From Comamonadaceae bacterium (GTDB lineage Bacteria > Pseudomonadota > Gammaproteobacteria > Burkholderiales > Burkholderiaceae_C): a stretch of 64,000 bases of DNA. The translations under genes were made by a program, and so were the position numbers. The stretch covers positions 1-64,000 of the forward strand of contig CANGME010000003.1 of NCBI GenBank assembly GCA_947455145.1, in the 5' to 3' direction. This document shows, in pieces, positions 1 through 10,169 of the stretch (the stretch's first letter is position 1; each line of letters starts with the position of its first letter). Below the pieces are notes generated by a model. That model made no database searches. It had not been told where the DNA came from and saw nothing but the letters and a program-made list of their open reading frames with translations.

Positions 1-670
1 CCACACGTTGGCTCAGACTGGCCTTAGCTGCAGGCTTATCGACGGGGCGGTTGCGCTCACTTTGGTGGATTCCGGTGGGCACAAAGTAAGGGCACAACAC
101 AGAGGTGCCGATCTGGTCTGTGACGAGAGCCAGGTCTTGGTAGAGCGTCTCGCTCAGGCTGACCACGGCGTGTTTGCTCACGTTGTAAACACCCATATTG
201 GGCGGGTTGATGAGCCCGGCCATGCTGGCGGTGTTGACGATGTGGCCCTGCCAGGATGGGTCAAGCCGCGCGGCCTCCAGCATCATGGGGGTAAAGCAGC
301 GCACGCCATTCACCACGCCCATGAGGTTCACGCCCAGCACCCACTGCCAGTCTTGCGCCGTGCTCTCCCAAATCAAGCCGCCTGCGGCCACGCCTGCGTT
401 GTTGAAGACGAAGTGCGGTGCACCAAAGCACATCTGCACTTGGTGGGCGAGTTGATCCATCTGCGCTGCGTCTGACACATCGACTTGCAGGGCCAATACT
501 TCTGCACCAGCGGCCTGCATCTCGGCAGCCGCCCTATCTAAAGCCTCTTGCTGCACATCCACCAGCACCAGCTTCATGCCTAAGCGCGCAGCTATGCGCG
601 CGCACTCCAGACCAAAGCCCGACGCAGCGCCGGTCAGCACGGCGGTTTTGTTTTTGAAGTCACTCAGCAT
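1..670 (-). CDS. SDR family oxidoreductase, 3' end cut by window
   Basis: Short-chain dehydrogenase/reductase; only the first ~223 residues are inside the window, and the frame stays open to base 1. The ATG at 670-668 begins MLSDFKNKTAVLTGAASGFG. The Rossmann motif TGxxxGxG is TGAASGFG at residues ~13-20, NNAG lies near residue 90 and the catalytic YxxxK is YNVSK near residue 160, so the enzyme should be an active NAD(P)-dependent oxidoreductase. The substrate cannot be read from the sequence. It is the last visible gene of the leftward acyl-CoA degradation operon, 28 nt after the MDR reductase, which suggests a hydroxyacyl or alcohol intermediate as substrate (inference). Confidence 0.88.
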   Translation of the reverse strand, partial: MLSDFKNKTAVLTGAASGFGLECARIAARLGMKLVLVDVQQEALDRAAAEMQAAGAEVLALQVDVSDAAQMDQLAHQVQMCFGAPHFVFNNAGVAAGGLIWESTAQDWQWVLGVNLMGVVNGVRCFTPMMLEAARLDPSWQGHIVNTASMAGLINPPNMGVYNVSKHAVVSLSETLYQDLALVTDQIGTSVLCPYFVPTGIHQSERNRPVDKPAAKASLSQRV

Positions 671-698
671 GGAAAAGCCCTAATCACCTGGGCTCAAC

Positions 699-1715
699 TC
701 ACACGAGCTTGACCAGTTGCTTGCCGAAGTTCTTGCCCTTGAGCAGGCTCAAAAAAGCCTCGGGCGCAGCAGCAATGCCTTGCGCCATGGTTTCGCGTGG
801 ATGGAGCTTGCCGCTGGCTACCAGCGCACCCAATTCTTTGAGCGCTTCGGGCCACACCTCCATGTGTTCGCTGACGATAAAGCCCTGTACTTTGAGGCGG
901 TTCGTCAAGATCAGCGCGGGGTAGGCCATGGGCAGCGGCACACCGTCGTAGCCAGCAATCATGCCGCACACGGCGATACGGCCAAAGGCATTCAGGCGCA
1001 GCATGACGGCGTCCAGCACCAGGCCGCCCACGTTTTCAAAATGGCCGTCAATGCCATTGGGGCATGCCTCTTTGAGGGCTTGTGACAAGGACTGGGCGTC
1101 GGGGTGGCGTTTGTAATCCACACAGGCGTCAAAACCAAGTTCGCTCACCGCGTAGTGGCATTTGTCTGGCCCACCCGCAATGCCCACAACGCGACAACCG
1201 CGCGCCTTGGCCAGCGCAGCGTAGGCGCTGCCCACGGCTCCGGTGGCGGCGCTGACGGTGATGGTCTCGCCTGCAACGGGGGCGATGAGTTTGACCAAAC
1301 CGTACCAGGCCGTCACGCCGGGCATGCCCACGGCCCCGAGGTAGTAGCTGAGGGGTACGTGGGTGGTATCGACCCTGCGTAGCGCACCGGGTTGCGCGGC
1401 ATCGACCACGCTGTACTCCTGCCAGCCACCCATACCCACCACCTGGTCACCCACGGCAAATTTGGGGTGCTCGCTCTGCACCACCTCACCCGCCGTGCCG
1501 CCAATCATCACCTCGCCCAAGGGCTGCGGGGCGGCGTAGCTTTTGCCTGCGTTCATGCGGCCACGCATGTAGGGGTCTAGGCTGAGGTAGTGGTGGCGCA
1601 CCAGAACCTGACCGTTTTGCAGGGCTGGGGTTTCACGCTGGATGAGCTTGAAGTTGGCAACGCTGGCTTCACCCACGGGGCGTGTGTCCAGCAAAATTTG
1701 TGTGTTGATGGGCAT
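699..1715 (-). CDS. NADP-dependent MDR-family oxidoreductase (CurA/LTB4DH-like)
   Basis: A 338-aa medium-chain dehydrogenase/reductase of the zinc-free leukotriene B4 12-hydroxydehydrogenase/curcumin reductase type, which reduces activated C=C double bonds with NADPH. The ATG at 1715 gives MPINTQILLDTRPVGEAS. The N-terminal GroES-like part includes LDPYMRGRM near residue 48. The nucleotide-binding core has AVGMPGVTAWYGL (~128-140) and AATGAVGSAYAALAK (~155-170), with no zinc-ligand cysteines. Length is typical of the family. It lies between a thioesterase gene and an SDR gene on the same strand with short gaps, so it is probably co-transcribed with the beta-oxidation genes and may saturate an enoyl intermediate (inference). 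Confidence 0.9.
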   Translation of the reverse strand: MPINTQILLDTRPVGEASVANFKLIQRETPALQNGQVLVRHHYLSLDPYMRGRMNAGKSYAAPQPLGEVMIGGTAGEVVQSEHPKFAVGDQVVGMGGWQEYSVVDAAQPGALRRVDTTHVPLSYYLGAVGMPGVTAWYGLVKLIAPVAGETITVSAATGAVGSAYAALAKARGCRVVGIAGGPDKCHYAVSELGFDACVDYKRHPDAQSLSQALKEACPNGIDGHFENVGGLVLDAVMLRLNAFGRIAVCGMIAGYDGVPLPMAYPALILTNRLKVQGFIVSEHMEVWPEALKELGALVASGKLHPRETMAQGIAAAPEAFLSLLKGKNFGKQLVKLV

Positions 1716-1754
1716 GGTGACCTTGTGAGTTGAACTGCGCTAAGTCCTTGGAGA

Positions 1755-2183
1755 TCAGTCCGTGGAAATTACGTTCAAGGGGTTGCTGCTTTGCGGCCCC
1801 GTGGGCAAGCGCTTAACGTACTTGAAGGTGCCGGTGGAATGGGCACAGGCACGCCCCTCGGCGTCAAAAATCGTGCCTTCGGTGAAGGCCATGGACTTGG
1901 TGCGGTGGATCAAGCGGCCCTTGCCGGTGAGGGGGCCGCGCGCGGCCTGCATGAAGCTGGTTTTCATCTCGATGGTGACCACACCCATGTCCGGGTCCAC
2001 ACTGCGGGCCGCCGTGGCCATGGTCACATCCAGCAGGGTCATGCTGGCCCCGCCGTGGGTGACGTCGAATGAGTTGAGGTGCTCCGGCTTGGGCGTGTAG
2101 CGGATCTCAGAATGACCGCCCTCGAACCGCGTCAACTCAAAACCCAAATGGGTAACAAAGGGGATTTCTACACCAAAACTCAT
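1755..2183 (-). CDS. PaaI-family hotdog thioesterase
   Basis: A 142-aa single-domain hotdog-fold acyl-CoA thioesterase of the PaaI/YbgC-like group. These enzymes hydrolyse (aryl)acyl-CoA thioesters and often release CoA from dead-end intermediates of degradation pathways. The family signature is LNSFDVTHGGASMTLLDV (residues ~36-53), with the HGG turn and the Asp that follows it. The start ATG at 2183 lies only 10 nt from the stop of the upstream SDR gene, consistent with an operon. The preferred acyl chain is not predictable. Confidence 0.88.
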   Translation of the reverse strand: MSFGVEIPFVTHLGFELTRFEGGHSEIRYTPKPEHLNSFDVTHGGASMTLLDVTMATAARSVDPDMGVVTIEMKTSFMQAARGPLTGKGRLIHRTKSMAFTEGTIFDAEGRACAHSTGTFKYVKRLPTGPQSSNPLNVISTD

Positions 2184-2193
2184 TTCAATCCTT

Positions 2194-2988
2194 TCATGCT
2201 GATCCTTTGACGCTGCTCACGCCGCCATCCACTGCAATAGCCTGGCCTGTGATGTGCTTGCCCGCGTCAGACGCCAGCAACACGCACAGGCCTTTAAGGT
2301 CTTCATCGTCACCCAGTCGCTTCAAAGGCGCGTGGGCCGCCAGCTTGTCAACGCCGCGCGTTTTGAGTGTGCCTGCGGTCATCTTGCTGGGGAAAAACCC
2401 GGGGCAAATGGCGTTCACGTTGATGTTGTACTTGCCCCATTCACCACACAGCGCGCGGGTGAAGTTGATGACTGCCGCCTTGGAGGTGTTGTAGGCGATG
2501 GTGTTCATCTCAGGTGCGTTGCCCGCTAAGCCCGCGATGGAGGCGATGTTAATGATGCGGCCTTGCTTGCGCGGAATCATGCTCTTCTTGCCCACCGCTT
2601 GGCACAGGATGAAGTAACCCCGGATGTTGACGTTCATCACCTTGTCCCAGGCTTCAATCGGGTAGTCCTCAGCCGGTGCGCCCCAGGCCGCGCCTGCGTT
2701 GTTGAGCAAGATGTTCACGTCGCCCATGCGTTGCAGGGTCTCGTCCACCAGGTGGTGAATGTCGGCCTCTTTCGCGCAGTCTGCCGCCACCCACCGCGCG
2801 TCAATGCCTGCGGCTTGCAGCTCGGCCACGGCCAACTCCAGCTCATCAGCCTTGCGGGCGCTGAGCATGATGCGTGCCCCGGCCTCGCCTAGGGCATGGG
2901 CCATTTGCAAGCCCAAACCGCGTGAGCCGCCGGTGATGAGGGCTGTCTTGCCTGTGAGGTCGAAGAGTTGTTGAATCGTTCGGGTCAT
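2194..2988 (-). CDS. SDR family oxidoreductase (3-hydroxyacyl/3-oxoacyl reductase-like)
   Basis: Complete 264-aa classical SDR. It has TGGSRGLG at ~19-26, NNAG near 97, a catalytic Ser region IINIAS, and YNTSK near 166-170. The ending HITGQAIAVDGGVSSV is typical of FabG-like enzymes. Likely reaction: NAD(P)H-linked oxidation/reduction of a hydroxy or keto group on an acyl-CoA or related substrate. It starts 4 nt after the stop of the small membrane protein gene (2993-3259) and is followed 10 nt later by the thioesterase. Substrate assignment rests on context only. Confidence 0.9.
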   Translation of the reverse strand: MTRTIQQLFDLTGKTALITGGSRGLGLQMAHALGEAGARIMLSARKADELELAVAELQAAGIDARWVAADCAKEADIHHLVDETLQRMGDVNILLNNAGAAWGAPAEDYPIEAWDKVMNVNIRGYFILCQAVGKKSMIPRKQGRIINIASIAGLAGNAPEMNTIAYNTSKAAVINFTRALCGEWGKYNINVNAICPGFFPSKMTAGTLKTRGVDKLAAHAPLKRLGDDEDLKGLCVLLASDAGKHITGQAIAVDGGVSSVKGSA

Positions 2989-2992
2989 GGGG

Positions 2993-3259
2993 CTAGCCTT
3001 GGGTTGGTGGTTTTTCTTTCAGACGCGAACGCACATAAATCAGCACGACACCCAGAACGATAAAAAACAAGCCCACGCCTTGCATCGTGCGCGCCAGTGC
3101 AATGTCTGCGCGGGCGACGAAGATGCCCATCACCACGGCCAACAGACCACCGTAGATATAGATCCACACCAGGCGCTGCATCCACAACAATGTTTTTTTA
3201 GAAGCCGTTCGCACGGGCGTTGGTGATGGCGTTGGTTCTGTCGTTGGTTTTTTCATCAA
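2993..3259 (-). CDS. Small two-TM membrane protein, unknown function
   Basis: An 88-aa protein with a Pro/Thr-rich N-terminus and two hydrophobic helices (about residues 31-50 and 60-80) ending in a basic tail RSRLKEKPP. Its start ATG overlaps the thiolase stop by 4 nt (ATGA arrangement) and its stop is 4 nt from the following SDR start, so translational coupling in the operon is likely. No domain is recognised. Such small inner-membrane proteins occur inside Burkholderiales beta-oxidation clusters, but the role is not known. Confidence 0.8.
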   Translation of the reverse strand: MMKKPTTEPTPSPTPVRTASKKTLLWMQRLVWIYIYGGLLAVVMGIFVARADIALARTMQGVGLFFIVLGVVLIYVRSRLKEKPPTQG

Positions 3260-4431
3260 AGTACTTCAAAAATGCCAGCAGCGCCCATGCCGCCGCCAAT
3301 GCACATGGTGATGCACACACGTTTGGCACCGCGGCGTTTGCCTTCGATCAAGGCGTGGCCGGTCAAACGCTGACCGCTCACGCCATAGGGGTGGCCCAGG
3401 GCAATGGCGCCACCGTTAACATTGAGCCGGTCGGCAGGAATGCCCAGCTTGTCACGGCAATACAGCACCTGCACGGCAAAGGCTTCGTTGAGTTCCCACA
3501 GGTCAATGTCAGCCACGGTCAGGCCCAGGCGCTTGAGCACTTTGGGGATGGCGAACACAGGGCCAATGCCCATCTCGTCGGGCTCGCAACCGGCAACGGC
3601 AAAGCCGAGGAAGCGGCCCAAGGGTTTCAAACCCTGTTTCTCGGCCACGCTCTCATGCACCACCACGCAGGCCCCAGCGCCGTCGGAGAACTGGCTGGCG
3701 TTGCCCGCTGTGATCAAGCCGCCCGGCAGGGCCGAGCGCAGGCCGCTGATGGCCTCGACCGTGGTGCCTTCGCGGGTGCCTTCGTCGCGACTCACAGTGA
3801 CCTCTCGCGTGACCAAGCCCAACGTTTTGTCGGCAATGCCAGCGGTGACGGTGATGGGGGCGATCTCGGCGTCAAAGTAGCCCGCAGCCTGCGCGGCGCA
3901 GGCTTTTTGTTGGCTGGCCGCGCCATAGGCGTCCATCACATCGCGGCTGATGTTGTAGCGCTTGGCCACCAGCTCGGCGGTTTGCAGCATGTTCCAGTAA
4001 ATCTCGGGCTTTTGTTTGTTCAAGGCCGGGTCTTGGAACATGTGGAGGTTCATCTCCTGCTGCACGCAAGAGATGCTCTCCACACCGCCCGCCACAAACA
4101 CATCACCCTCCCCCGCCATGATGCGTTGCGCGGCCATGGCAATGGTTTGCAGGCCCGATGAACAAAAGCGGTTGACGGTAATGCCCGACACGCTGATGGG
4201 CAGCCCGGCCTTGAGGCCAATCTGGCGCGCAATGTTCCAGCCGGTCGCACCCTCGGGGTTGGCGCAGCCCATGATGACGTCTTCAATCTGCGCGGGGTCA
4301 ACGCCAGCGCGCTGCACCGCGTGCTGCACGGCGTGGCCGCCCAGGGTGGCGCCGTGGGTCATGTTGAAAGCGCCCTTCCAGCTCTTGGCCAAAGGGGTGC
4401 GGGCGGTGGAAACGATCAATGCGGAGGTCAT
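3256..4431 (-). CDS. Acetyl-CoA acyltransferase (thiolase)
   Basis: A 391-aa thiolase that cleaves 3-ketoacyl-CoA with CoA to acetyl-CoA and a shortened acyl-CoA. The acyl-accepting cysteine lies in NRFCSSGLQ (Cys ~90). The catalytic His is in [16 protein letters not shown] and the second Cys in [14 protein letters not shown] near the C-terminus. Length and both terminal motifs are standard for degradative thiolases. The gene starts 15 nt after the bifunctional hydratase/dehydrogenase gene, the usual partner supplying 3-ketoacyl-CoA. The 4-nt overlap with the following small membrane protein gene supports one transcript. Confidence 0.95.
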   Translation of the reverse strand: MTSALIVSTARTPLAKSWKGAFNMTHGATLGGHAVQHAVQRAGVDPAQIEDVIMGCANPEGATGWNIARQIGLKAGLPISVSGITVNRFCSSGLQTIAMAAQRIMAGEGDVFVAGGVESISCVQQEMNLHMFQDPALNKQKPEIYWNMLQTAELVAKRYNISRDVMDAYGAASQQKACAAQAAGYFDAEIAPITVTAGIADKTLGLVTREVTVSRDEGTREGTTVEAISGLRSALPGGLITAGNASQFSDGAGACVVVHESVAEKQGLKPLGRFLGFAVAGCEPDEMGIGPVFAIPKVLKRLGLTVADIDLWELNEAFAVQVLYCRDKLGIPADRLNVNGGAIALGHPYGVSGQRLTGHALIEGKRRGAKRVCITMCIGGGMGAAGIFEVL

Positions 4432-4446
4432 GTTTTTTTCCTTTGT

Positions 4447-6546
4447 TCAGTTGAAGGTCTTGCCTTCAGCCACTTTTCTGGCCAGCAGCGGCGCGGGCTT
4501 CCAAAACTCAGCGTCGTCCAGCGGGTTTTTCGCAAAGCGGCTCATGCTTTGCGCCACGTTGAACAAACCCACGGTGTCAGCGTATTGCATGGGGCCACCG
4601 CGATAAATGGGAAAGCCATAGCCGGTGATGTACACCATGTCGATGTCGCTGGCGCGGGCGGCGATGCCGTCCTCCAGAATGTGCGCGCCTTCGTTCACCA
4701 GCGAATACACCAAGCGCTGCACGATCTCTTCGTCAGAGATTTTGCGCGGGGTGATGCCTAAGTCTTTGCGGTGCTTGTCGATCATGTCCACCACGAGCTG
4801 CGAGGGAATAGCGTCACGCTTGCCGGCCTGGTAGTCGTACCAGCCCGCACCTGTCTTTTGGCCGAAGCGACCCAGCTCGCACAAGAGGTCTGCGGTCTTG
4901 CTGTACTTGAGGTTTGGCGTCTCCACATAGCGGCGCTTGCGGATGGCCCAGCCGATGTCGTTACCGGCCAAGTCGCCCATGCGGAACGGCCCCATGGCAA
5001 AGCCAAACTTCTCTACCGCTTTGTCCACCTGGGCGGGGGTGCAGCCTTCTTCCAAAAGAAAGCCCGCTTGGCGGCTGTACTGCTCGATCATGCGGTTGCC
5101 GATGAAGCCGTCGCACACGCCGGAGACCACTGCCGTTTTTTTGATTTTTTTGGCCACGCCCATCACTGTCGCCAGCACGTCGTGCGCAGTTTTTGCGCCG
5201 CGCACCACTTCCAGCAACTTCATCACATTGGCCGGGCTGAAGAAATGCATGCCCACCACGTCTTGTGGACGTTGGGTGAAGGCGGCGATCTGGTCCACGT
5301 TCAAGGTGGAGGTGTTGCTGGCCAAAATCGCGCCGGGTTTCATCACCGCGTCGAGCTGTTTGAACACGGCTTCTTTGACGCCCATCTCTTCAAACACCGC
5401 CTCGATCACCAGGTCAGCATCTTTGATCTCCTCATAGTTCAGCGTGGTGCTGAGCAGTGCCATGCGCTGCTCGTATTTGTCTTGCTTGAGCTTGCCCTTC
5501 TTGAGCTGGCCTTCGTAATTTTTGCGAATGGTGGCGATGCCGCGCTCCAGCGCTTCGGGCTTGGTTTCCAGCAGTTTGACGGGGATGCCTGCGTTGAGGA
5601 AGTTCATGGCGATCCCGCCGCCCATGGTGCCTGCGCCAATCACAGCTATTGATTGAATAGCACGTTGCGCCGTGTCTGCGGGCATGTCGGGGATTTTTGA
5701 TGCCGCACGCTCGGCCATGAAAAGGTGGCGCAGGGCGCGGCACTCGGGGGTCAACATCAGGTTAACGAACAGTTCGCGCTCAAAGACCATGCCGTCGTCG
5801 AACTTTTTCTTCGTTGCAGCTTCCACCGCGTCCACGCATTTGGCAGGCGCGGGGTAATTCTTGGCCATGGCCTTGACGGTGTTGCGCGCGAACTGGAAGT
5901 AGGCGTCGCCCAGCGGGTGCTTGCAGGGCAGGTTGCGCACCAGGGGCAGCGGGCGCACATCGGCCACGGCGCGGGCCAGGGCCAAAGATTCTTCAGCCAG
6001 TGTCTCGGGGGATGCAGCCAGTTTGTCAAACAGCTTTTGTCCGGGCAGCGAGGCCAAGATTTCACTCTTAACCGGCTCACCGCTCACGATCATGTTCAGC
6101 GCCGTCTCCACGCCCACAACACGCGGCAGGCGTTGCGTGCCACCGGCACCGGGGATCAAGCCGAGCTTGACCTCGGGCAGCGCCACATTGCAACCCGGTG
6201 CAGCAATGCGGTAATGGCAGCCCAGCGCCAGCTCCAGCCCGCCGCCCATCGCCACCGAATGCACCGCAGCCACGACGGGTTTGGATGAGTTTTCAACAGC
6301 CAAAATCACGCTCAACAGGTTGGGCTCTTGCAAGGCCTTGGGCGTGCCAAATTCCCGCAGGTCAGCCCCGCCCGAAAAAGCTTTGCCCGCCCCGGTAATG
6401 ACGATGGCCTTCACCGCTGCATCGGCGTTGGCTTGGGCCAGCCCCTCGGTAATGCCTTGCCGTGTGGCAAAGCCCAGTCCGTTGACCGGCGGGTTGTTCA
6501 GCGTGATGACGGCGACGTCGCCGTGCATTTGGTATTGCGTGCTCAT
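4447..6546 (-). CDS. Bifunctional enoyl-CoA hydratase / 3-hydroxyacyl-CoA dehydrogenase (FadB/FadJ-like)
   Basis: A 699-aa two-enzyme fusion carrying out the hydration and NAD-dependent oxidation steps of beta-oxidation. The crotonase domain (1-~190) has FSGGADL at 57-63 and the two catalytic Glu positions in GGGLELALG (E105) and [13 protein letters not shown] (E125). The dehydrogenase domain has the NAD motif GAGTMGGG at 304-311 and the catalytic His in GMHFFSPAN (~H434) with E446. A C-terminal 3HCDH domain follows. The start overlaps the acyl-CoA ligase stop by 4 nt. It feeds the thiolase encoded next. The order ligase, hydratase/dehydrogenase, thiolase is a full catabolic spiral except for an acyl-CoA dehydrogenase, which is not in the window. 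Confidence 0.96.
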   Translation of the reverse strand: MSTQYQMHGDVAVITLNNPPVNGLGFATRQGITEGLAQANADAAVKAIVITGAGKAFSGGADLREFGTPKALQEPNLLSVILAVENSSKPVVAAVHSVAMGGGLELALGCHYRIAAPGCNVALPEVKLGLIPGAGGTQRLPRVVGVETALNMIVSGEPVKSEILASLPGQKLFDKLAASPETLAEESLALARAVADVRPLPLVRNLPCKHPLGDAYFQFARNTVKAMAKNYPAPAKCVDAVEAATKKKFDDGMVFERELFVNLMLTPECRALRHLFMAERAASKIPDMPADTAQRAIQSIAVIGAGTMGGGIAMNFLNAGIPVKLLETKPEALERGIATIRKNYEGQLKKGKLKQDKYEQRMALLSTTLNYEEIKDADLVIEAVFEEMGVKEAVFKQLDAVMKPGAILASNTSTLNVDQIAAFTQRPQDVVGMHFFSPANVMKLLEVVRGAKTAHDVLATVMGVAKKIKKTAVVSGVCDGFIGNRMIEQYSRQAGFLLEEGCTPAQVDKAVEKFGFAMGPFRMGDLAGNDIGWAIRKRRYVETPNLKYSKTADLLCELGRFGQKTGAGWYDYQAGKRDAIPSQLVVDMIDKHRKDLGITPRKISDEEIVQRLVYSLVNEGAHILEDGIAARASDIDMVYITGYGFPIYRGGPMQYADTVGLFNVAQSMSRFAKNPLDDAEFWKPAPLLARKVAEGKTFN

Positions 6547-8192
6547 GTTTGAGTTCCTGGAAGTTTGTAGTCTTTGAGAGTTTCGCGGAGCTTGGTTTTC
6601 AGCATCTTGCCGGTAGCCCCCAAGGGTATCGCATCGACAAACACCACATCGTCAGGGATTTGCCACTTGGCGGTCTTGCCCTCGTAGAACTTGAGTAGTT
6701 CTTCGCGGGTAATCTCTGCGCCTGGCTTCTTCACCACCACCACGATGGGGCGCTCGTCCCACTTGGGGTGGGCCACGCCAATGCAAGCGGCCATGGCCAC
6801 TGCCGGGTGCGCTACGGCGATGTTCTCGGCATCGATGGAGCTGATCCACTCACCGCCAGACTTGATGACGTCTTTGCTGCGGTCGGTGATTTGCATAAAA
6901 CCGTCGGCGTCAATCGTGGCCACGTCCCCCGTGGGGAACCAGCCTTGGCCTTGGGCATCTTGAATGAGTGGGTCACCGCCCTCGCCTTTGAAATATTCGC
7001 GCAAGATCCACGGCCCTTTGACCAACAGGTCGCCGTAGGCCTTGCCATCCCAGGGCTGCTCTTGGCCGTCAGCGTTCACGATCTTCATGTCCACACCAAA
7101 AATCACGCGACCCTGCTTGAGGCGGATTTTCATCTGCTCATCTGCGGGCAGCGACAGGTGTTTGTTCTTCAAAGTGCACAGCGTGCCCAGGGGGGACATC
7201 TCCGTCATGCCCCAAGCGTGCAGCACCTCCACGCCGTAGTCGTCGTTGAATGCGGCGATCATGGCCGGGGGGCAGGCTGAGCCGCCAATCACCGTGCGCT
7301 TGAGCGTGGCGAACTTCAAACCAGCGGGCTTCATGTGGCTCAGCAGCATCTGCCAGATGGTGGGCACGCCGGCGGCGTAGGTCACTTTCTCGGCCTCTAT
7401 CAACTCGTAAATCGACTTGCCATCGAGCGCCGGGCCGGGGAACACCAGCTTGCAACCCGTGAGCGCAGCCGAGTAGGGAATGCCCCAGGCGTTGACGTGG
7501 AACATGGGCACCACAGGCAAAATTGCATCGCGCGCGCTGATGCACATCACATCGGGCAGCGCCGCCGCGTAAGCGTGCAACAAAGTCGAGCGGTGACTGT
7601 ACAGCGCGGCCTTGGGGTTGCCCGTGGTGCCGCTGGTGTAGCACATGCTGGAGGCTGTGTTTTCGTCCAACTCGGGCCAGTGGTAGTGATCTGACTGAGA
7701 CGCGAGCAAGGCCTCGTAACTCTGCAAACCGGGAATGCCGGTGTCGGCAGGCAATTTGTCAGCATCGCACAGGGCGATCCAATGCTTGACCGTCGGGCAC
7801 TTTGCATGCACCGCCTGAACCAGCGACAAAAAAGTCATGTCGAAGCACAGCACCGTGTCTTCGGCATGGTTGGCAATCCAGGCGATCTGCTCGGGGTGCA
7901 AGCGCGGGTTGATGGTGTGCAACACACGGCCCGATCCGCTCACGCCGAAGTACAGCTCCAGGTGGCGGTAGCCGTTCCAGGCGATGGTGGCGACCCGCTC
8001 GCCTGCGTTCAACTTCAAGCTGTCCAAGGCGTTGGCCACTTGTCGTGAACGTTTTGCAATGCCACGCCAGTCAGAGCGGTGGATATCCCCCTCCACACGG
8101 CGCGAGACGATCTCACCATCGCCATGGTGGCGATCCGCAAACTCAATCAGATTTGAAATCAACAGGGGTTGGTTTTGCATTAGTCCGAACAT
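6543..8192 (-). CDS. Fatty-acid/aryl-acid CoA ligase (AMP-binding, ANL superfamily)
   Basis: About 549 aa. Activates a carboxylic acid with ATP and CoA via an acyl-adenylate. The P-loop motif [10 protein letters not shown] lies near residue 185. The A5/A7-like segments [11 protein letters not shown] and [19 protein letters not shown] are present, and so is the C-terminal lysine motif [16 protein letters not shown] place the start at ATG 8192 because AAGGAG lies 7-8 nt upstream; an in-frame TTG at 8198 is less likely. It resembles medium/long-chain ligases (FadD3/alkK-like). First gene of the leftward beta-oxidation operon and divergent from selO. Confidence 0.93.
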   Translation of the reverse strand: MFGLMQNQPLLISNLIEFADRHHGDGEIVSRRVEGDIHRSDWRGIAKRSRQVANALDSLKLNAGERVATIAWNGYRHLELYFGVSGSGRVLHTINPRLHPEQIAWIANHAEDTVLCFDMTFLSLVQAVHAKCPTVKHWIALCDADKLPADTGIPGLQSYEALLASQSDHYHWPELDENTASSMCYTSGTTGNPKAALYSHRSTLLHAYAAALPDVMCISARDAILPVVPMFHVNAWGIPYSAALTGCKLVFPGPALDGKSIYELIEAEKVTYAAGVPTIWQMLLSHMKPAGLKFATLKRTVIGGSACPPAMIAAFNDDYGVEVLHAWGMTEMSPLGTLCTLKNKHLSLPADEQMKIRLKQGRVIFGVDMKIVNADGQEQPWDGKAYGDLLVKGPWILREYFKGEGGDPLIQDAQGQGWFPTGDVATIDADGFMQITDRSKDVIKSGGEWISSIDAENIAVAHPAVAMAACIGVAHPKWDERPIVVVVKKPGAEITREELLKFYEGKTAKWQIPDDVVFVDAIPLGATGKMLKTKLRETLKDYKLPGTQT

Positions 8193-8267
8193 GAGCAATC
8201 TCCTTCGTTCTTCTGGTTCAATTTAGCATTGCAAGTATCACGCAAAAGGATGCCTGACAATTGCGGC

Positions 8268-9749
8268 ATGACTATGGTTTCTGAAATGAACGCTGATCTC
8301 GATATCGGCCTGCACTGGCACAACCGCTTCGCCCAACTCGGCCCGGACTTCAGCACCGCGCTGCCGCCCCAGCCGCTGCCCGCGCCCTATTGGGTGGGGC
8401 GCAGCGCCGCTGTAGCGCGTGAGTTGGGGTTGGACGCGGCTTGGATGGCGTCCGATGAACTGCTTAACGCCCTCACCGGCAACCGACAGCTTGCGGGCAC
8501 GCAGCCGCTGGCCTCGGTCTATAGCGGCCATCAGTTTGGCGTGTGGGCGGGGCAATTGGGCGATGGCCGCGCGCTGATGCTGGGCGAGACGGCGGGCGGG
8601 CTGGAGGTGCAACTCAAAGGCGCGGGGCGCACACCCTACTCACGCGGGGGCGATGGCCGGGCCGTGCTGCGCTCCAGCATCCGCGAATTTTTGTGCAGTG
8701 AGGCCATGCACGGCTTGGGCGTGCCCACCTCACGCGCGCTGTGCGTAACGGGCTCAGACGCGCCGATTTACCGGGAAGAGGCCGAGACCGCCGCCGTGGT
8801 GACCCGCGTGGCCCCGAGCTTCATCCGCTTTGGTCATTTTGAGCACTTCGCCTACCGTAATCAGTTGACGCAACTCCAGCAGTTGGCCGACTACGTGATT
8901 GACCGCTACTACCCGGCCTGCCGCACCTCAGCGCAGTTCAGCGGCAACCCTTACGCCGCCCTGCTCCAGGCGGTCAGTGAGCGCACTGCCGAGATGGTGG
9001 CGCACTGGCAGGCGGTGGGCTTTTGCCACGGCGTGATGAACACCGACAACATGAGCATTCTGGGCTTGACGATTGACTACGGCCCGTTCCAGTTTTTAGA
9101 TGGATTTGATCCGGCCCACATCTGCAACCACTCCGACACCCAGGGCCGCTACGCCTACCAGCAGCAGCCCAATATCGCGTACTGGAACCTGTTTTGCCTG
9201 GGGCAGGCGCTGCTGCCTTTGATTGAAGAACAAGAGCTGGCGCTGGCCGCGCTGGAGTCCTATAAAGTCGCCTTCCCCGCTGCGCTGCAAACCCGTATGC
9301 GTGCCAAATTGGGGCTGCAACAAGCCGTGCCCGGCGATCTGGCTGTGATTGAGACGGTGTTGAAACTGCTGGCCCAAGACAAGGTGGACTACACCATTTT
9401 TTGGCGTCGCCTGAGCCACTGGGTGGCTGACGGCCAGGCTGAACCGGTGCGCGATTTGTTCCTTCACCGGCCTGATCTGGACAACTGGTTGCTACAGTAT
9501 TCAGAGCTTCTTATGCTTGTAGATAAAAGGCTATCGTCTGAATTGATGCTAAAAACAAACCCCAAATTCATCCTGCGCAACCATTTGGGTGAACAAGCCA
9601 TTCGCGCCGCGAAACTAAAAGACTTTTCCGGTGTCCATAACTTGCTGGCCTTACTGGAAGACCCGTTTGCTGAGCATCCGGGCTTTGAGAGCTATGCCGA
9701 CTTCCCGCCCGACTGGGCTTCCTCCATTGAAATAAGCTGCTCATCATGA
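8268..9749 (+). CDS. selO: SelO/YdiU family protein AMPylase
   Basis: About 493 aa from the ATG at 8268; in-frame ATGs at 8250, 8274 and 8286 and a TTG at 8229 make the exact start uncertain. SelO is a pseudokinase-fold enzyme that transfers AMP to Ser/Thr/Tyr of proteins and is linked to the redox stress response. Visible family features are [20 protein letters not shown] with the nucleotide-binding Lys, [23 protein letters not shown], the active-site stretch [20 protein letters not shown], and the C-terminal ending EISCSS that matches bacterial SelO tails (Cys where some eukaryotic homologues carry Sec). Its stop overlaps the start of msrB by 4 nt. Confidence 0.94.
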   Translation: MTMVSEMNADLDIGLHWHNRFAQLGPDFSTALPPQPLPAPYWVGRSAAVARELGLDAAWMASDELLNALTGNRQLAGTQPLASVYSGHQFGVWAGQLGDGRALMLGETAGGLEVQLKGAGRTPYSRGGDGRAVLRSSIREFLCSEAMHGLGVPTSRALCVTGSDAPIYREEAETAAVVTRVAPSFIRFGHFEHFAYRNQLTQLQQLADYVIDRYYPACRTSAQFSGNPYAALLQAVSERTAEMVAHWQAVGFCHGVMNTDNMSILGLTIDYGPFQFLDGFDPAHICNHSDTQGRYAYQQQPNIAYWNLFCLGQALLPLIEEQELALAALESYKVAFPAALQTRMRAKLGLQQAVPGDLAVIETVLKLLAQDKVDYTIFWRRLSHWVADGQAEPVRDLFLHRPDLDNWLLQYSELLMLVDKRLSSELMLKTNPKFILRNHLGEQAIRAAKLKDFSGVHNLLALLEDPFAEHPGFESYADFPPDWASSIEISCSS

Positions 9750-10147
9750 AAATTGAAAAAACCGACGCCGAATGGAAAGCCCTGCTGGCCGAAAAAGGGG
9801 CTGAGCCTGTGGCCTTTAACGTCACCCGCCACGCAGCTACTGAGCGCCCCTACACAGGCAAGTACGAAAAACACTGGGCACCCGGCAGCTACGCCTGCAT
9901 CTGCTGCGGCGCCAAGCTGTTTGACTCTGACACCAAGTTCGATGCCGGTTGCGGCTGGCCCAGCTTCAGCCAAGCCGCCGCGCCCGACGCCATCACCGAA
10001 GTGGTGGACCGCGCCCACGGCATGCGCCGCACCGAAACCCTGTGCGCGCAGTGCGGCGCTCACCTGGGCCATGTGTTTGACGACGGCCCGGCCCCCACTG
10101 GCCTGCGCTACTGCATGAACTCGGCCTCGCTCGACTTCAAACCCTGA
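9746..10147 (+). CDS. msrB: Peptide-methionine (R)-S-oxide reductase MsrB
   Basis: A 133-aa cytoplasmic enzyme that reduces methionine-R-sulfoxide in proteins. The zinc site is formed by two Cys pairs, CICCGAKLF (~residues 50-58) and [16 protein letters not shown] (~93-108). The resolving motif [12 protein letters not shown] near the C-terminus holds the catalytic Cys. Length is standard for a stand-alone MsrB. Start ATG 9746 overlaps the selO stop (ATGA), which implies translational coupling with SelO and a shared oxidative-stress role. Confidence 0.97.
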   Translation: MKIEKTDAEWKALLAEKGAEPVAFNVTRHAATERPYTGKYEKHWAPGSYACICCGAKLFDSDTKFDAGCGWPSFSQAAAPDAITEVVDRAHGMRRTETLCAQCGAHLGHVFDDGPAPTGLRYCMNSASLDFKP

Positions 10148-10169
10148 CCCGTCCATAGATAATCACCGC

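Noticed and set aside
3220-4161. Long plus-strand ORFs opposite the thiolase and other beta-oxidation genes
   Set aside because: Typical high-GC shadow frames with no domain similarity and no ribosome sites; the minus-strand genes have clear catalytic motifs.
8262-10147. Selenocysteine in SelO or MsrB
   Set aside because: Both proteins show Cys at the relevant positions and no in-frame TGA before the true stops.
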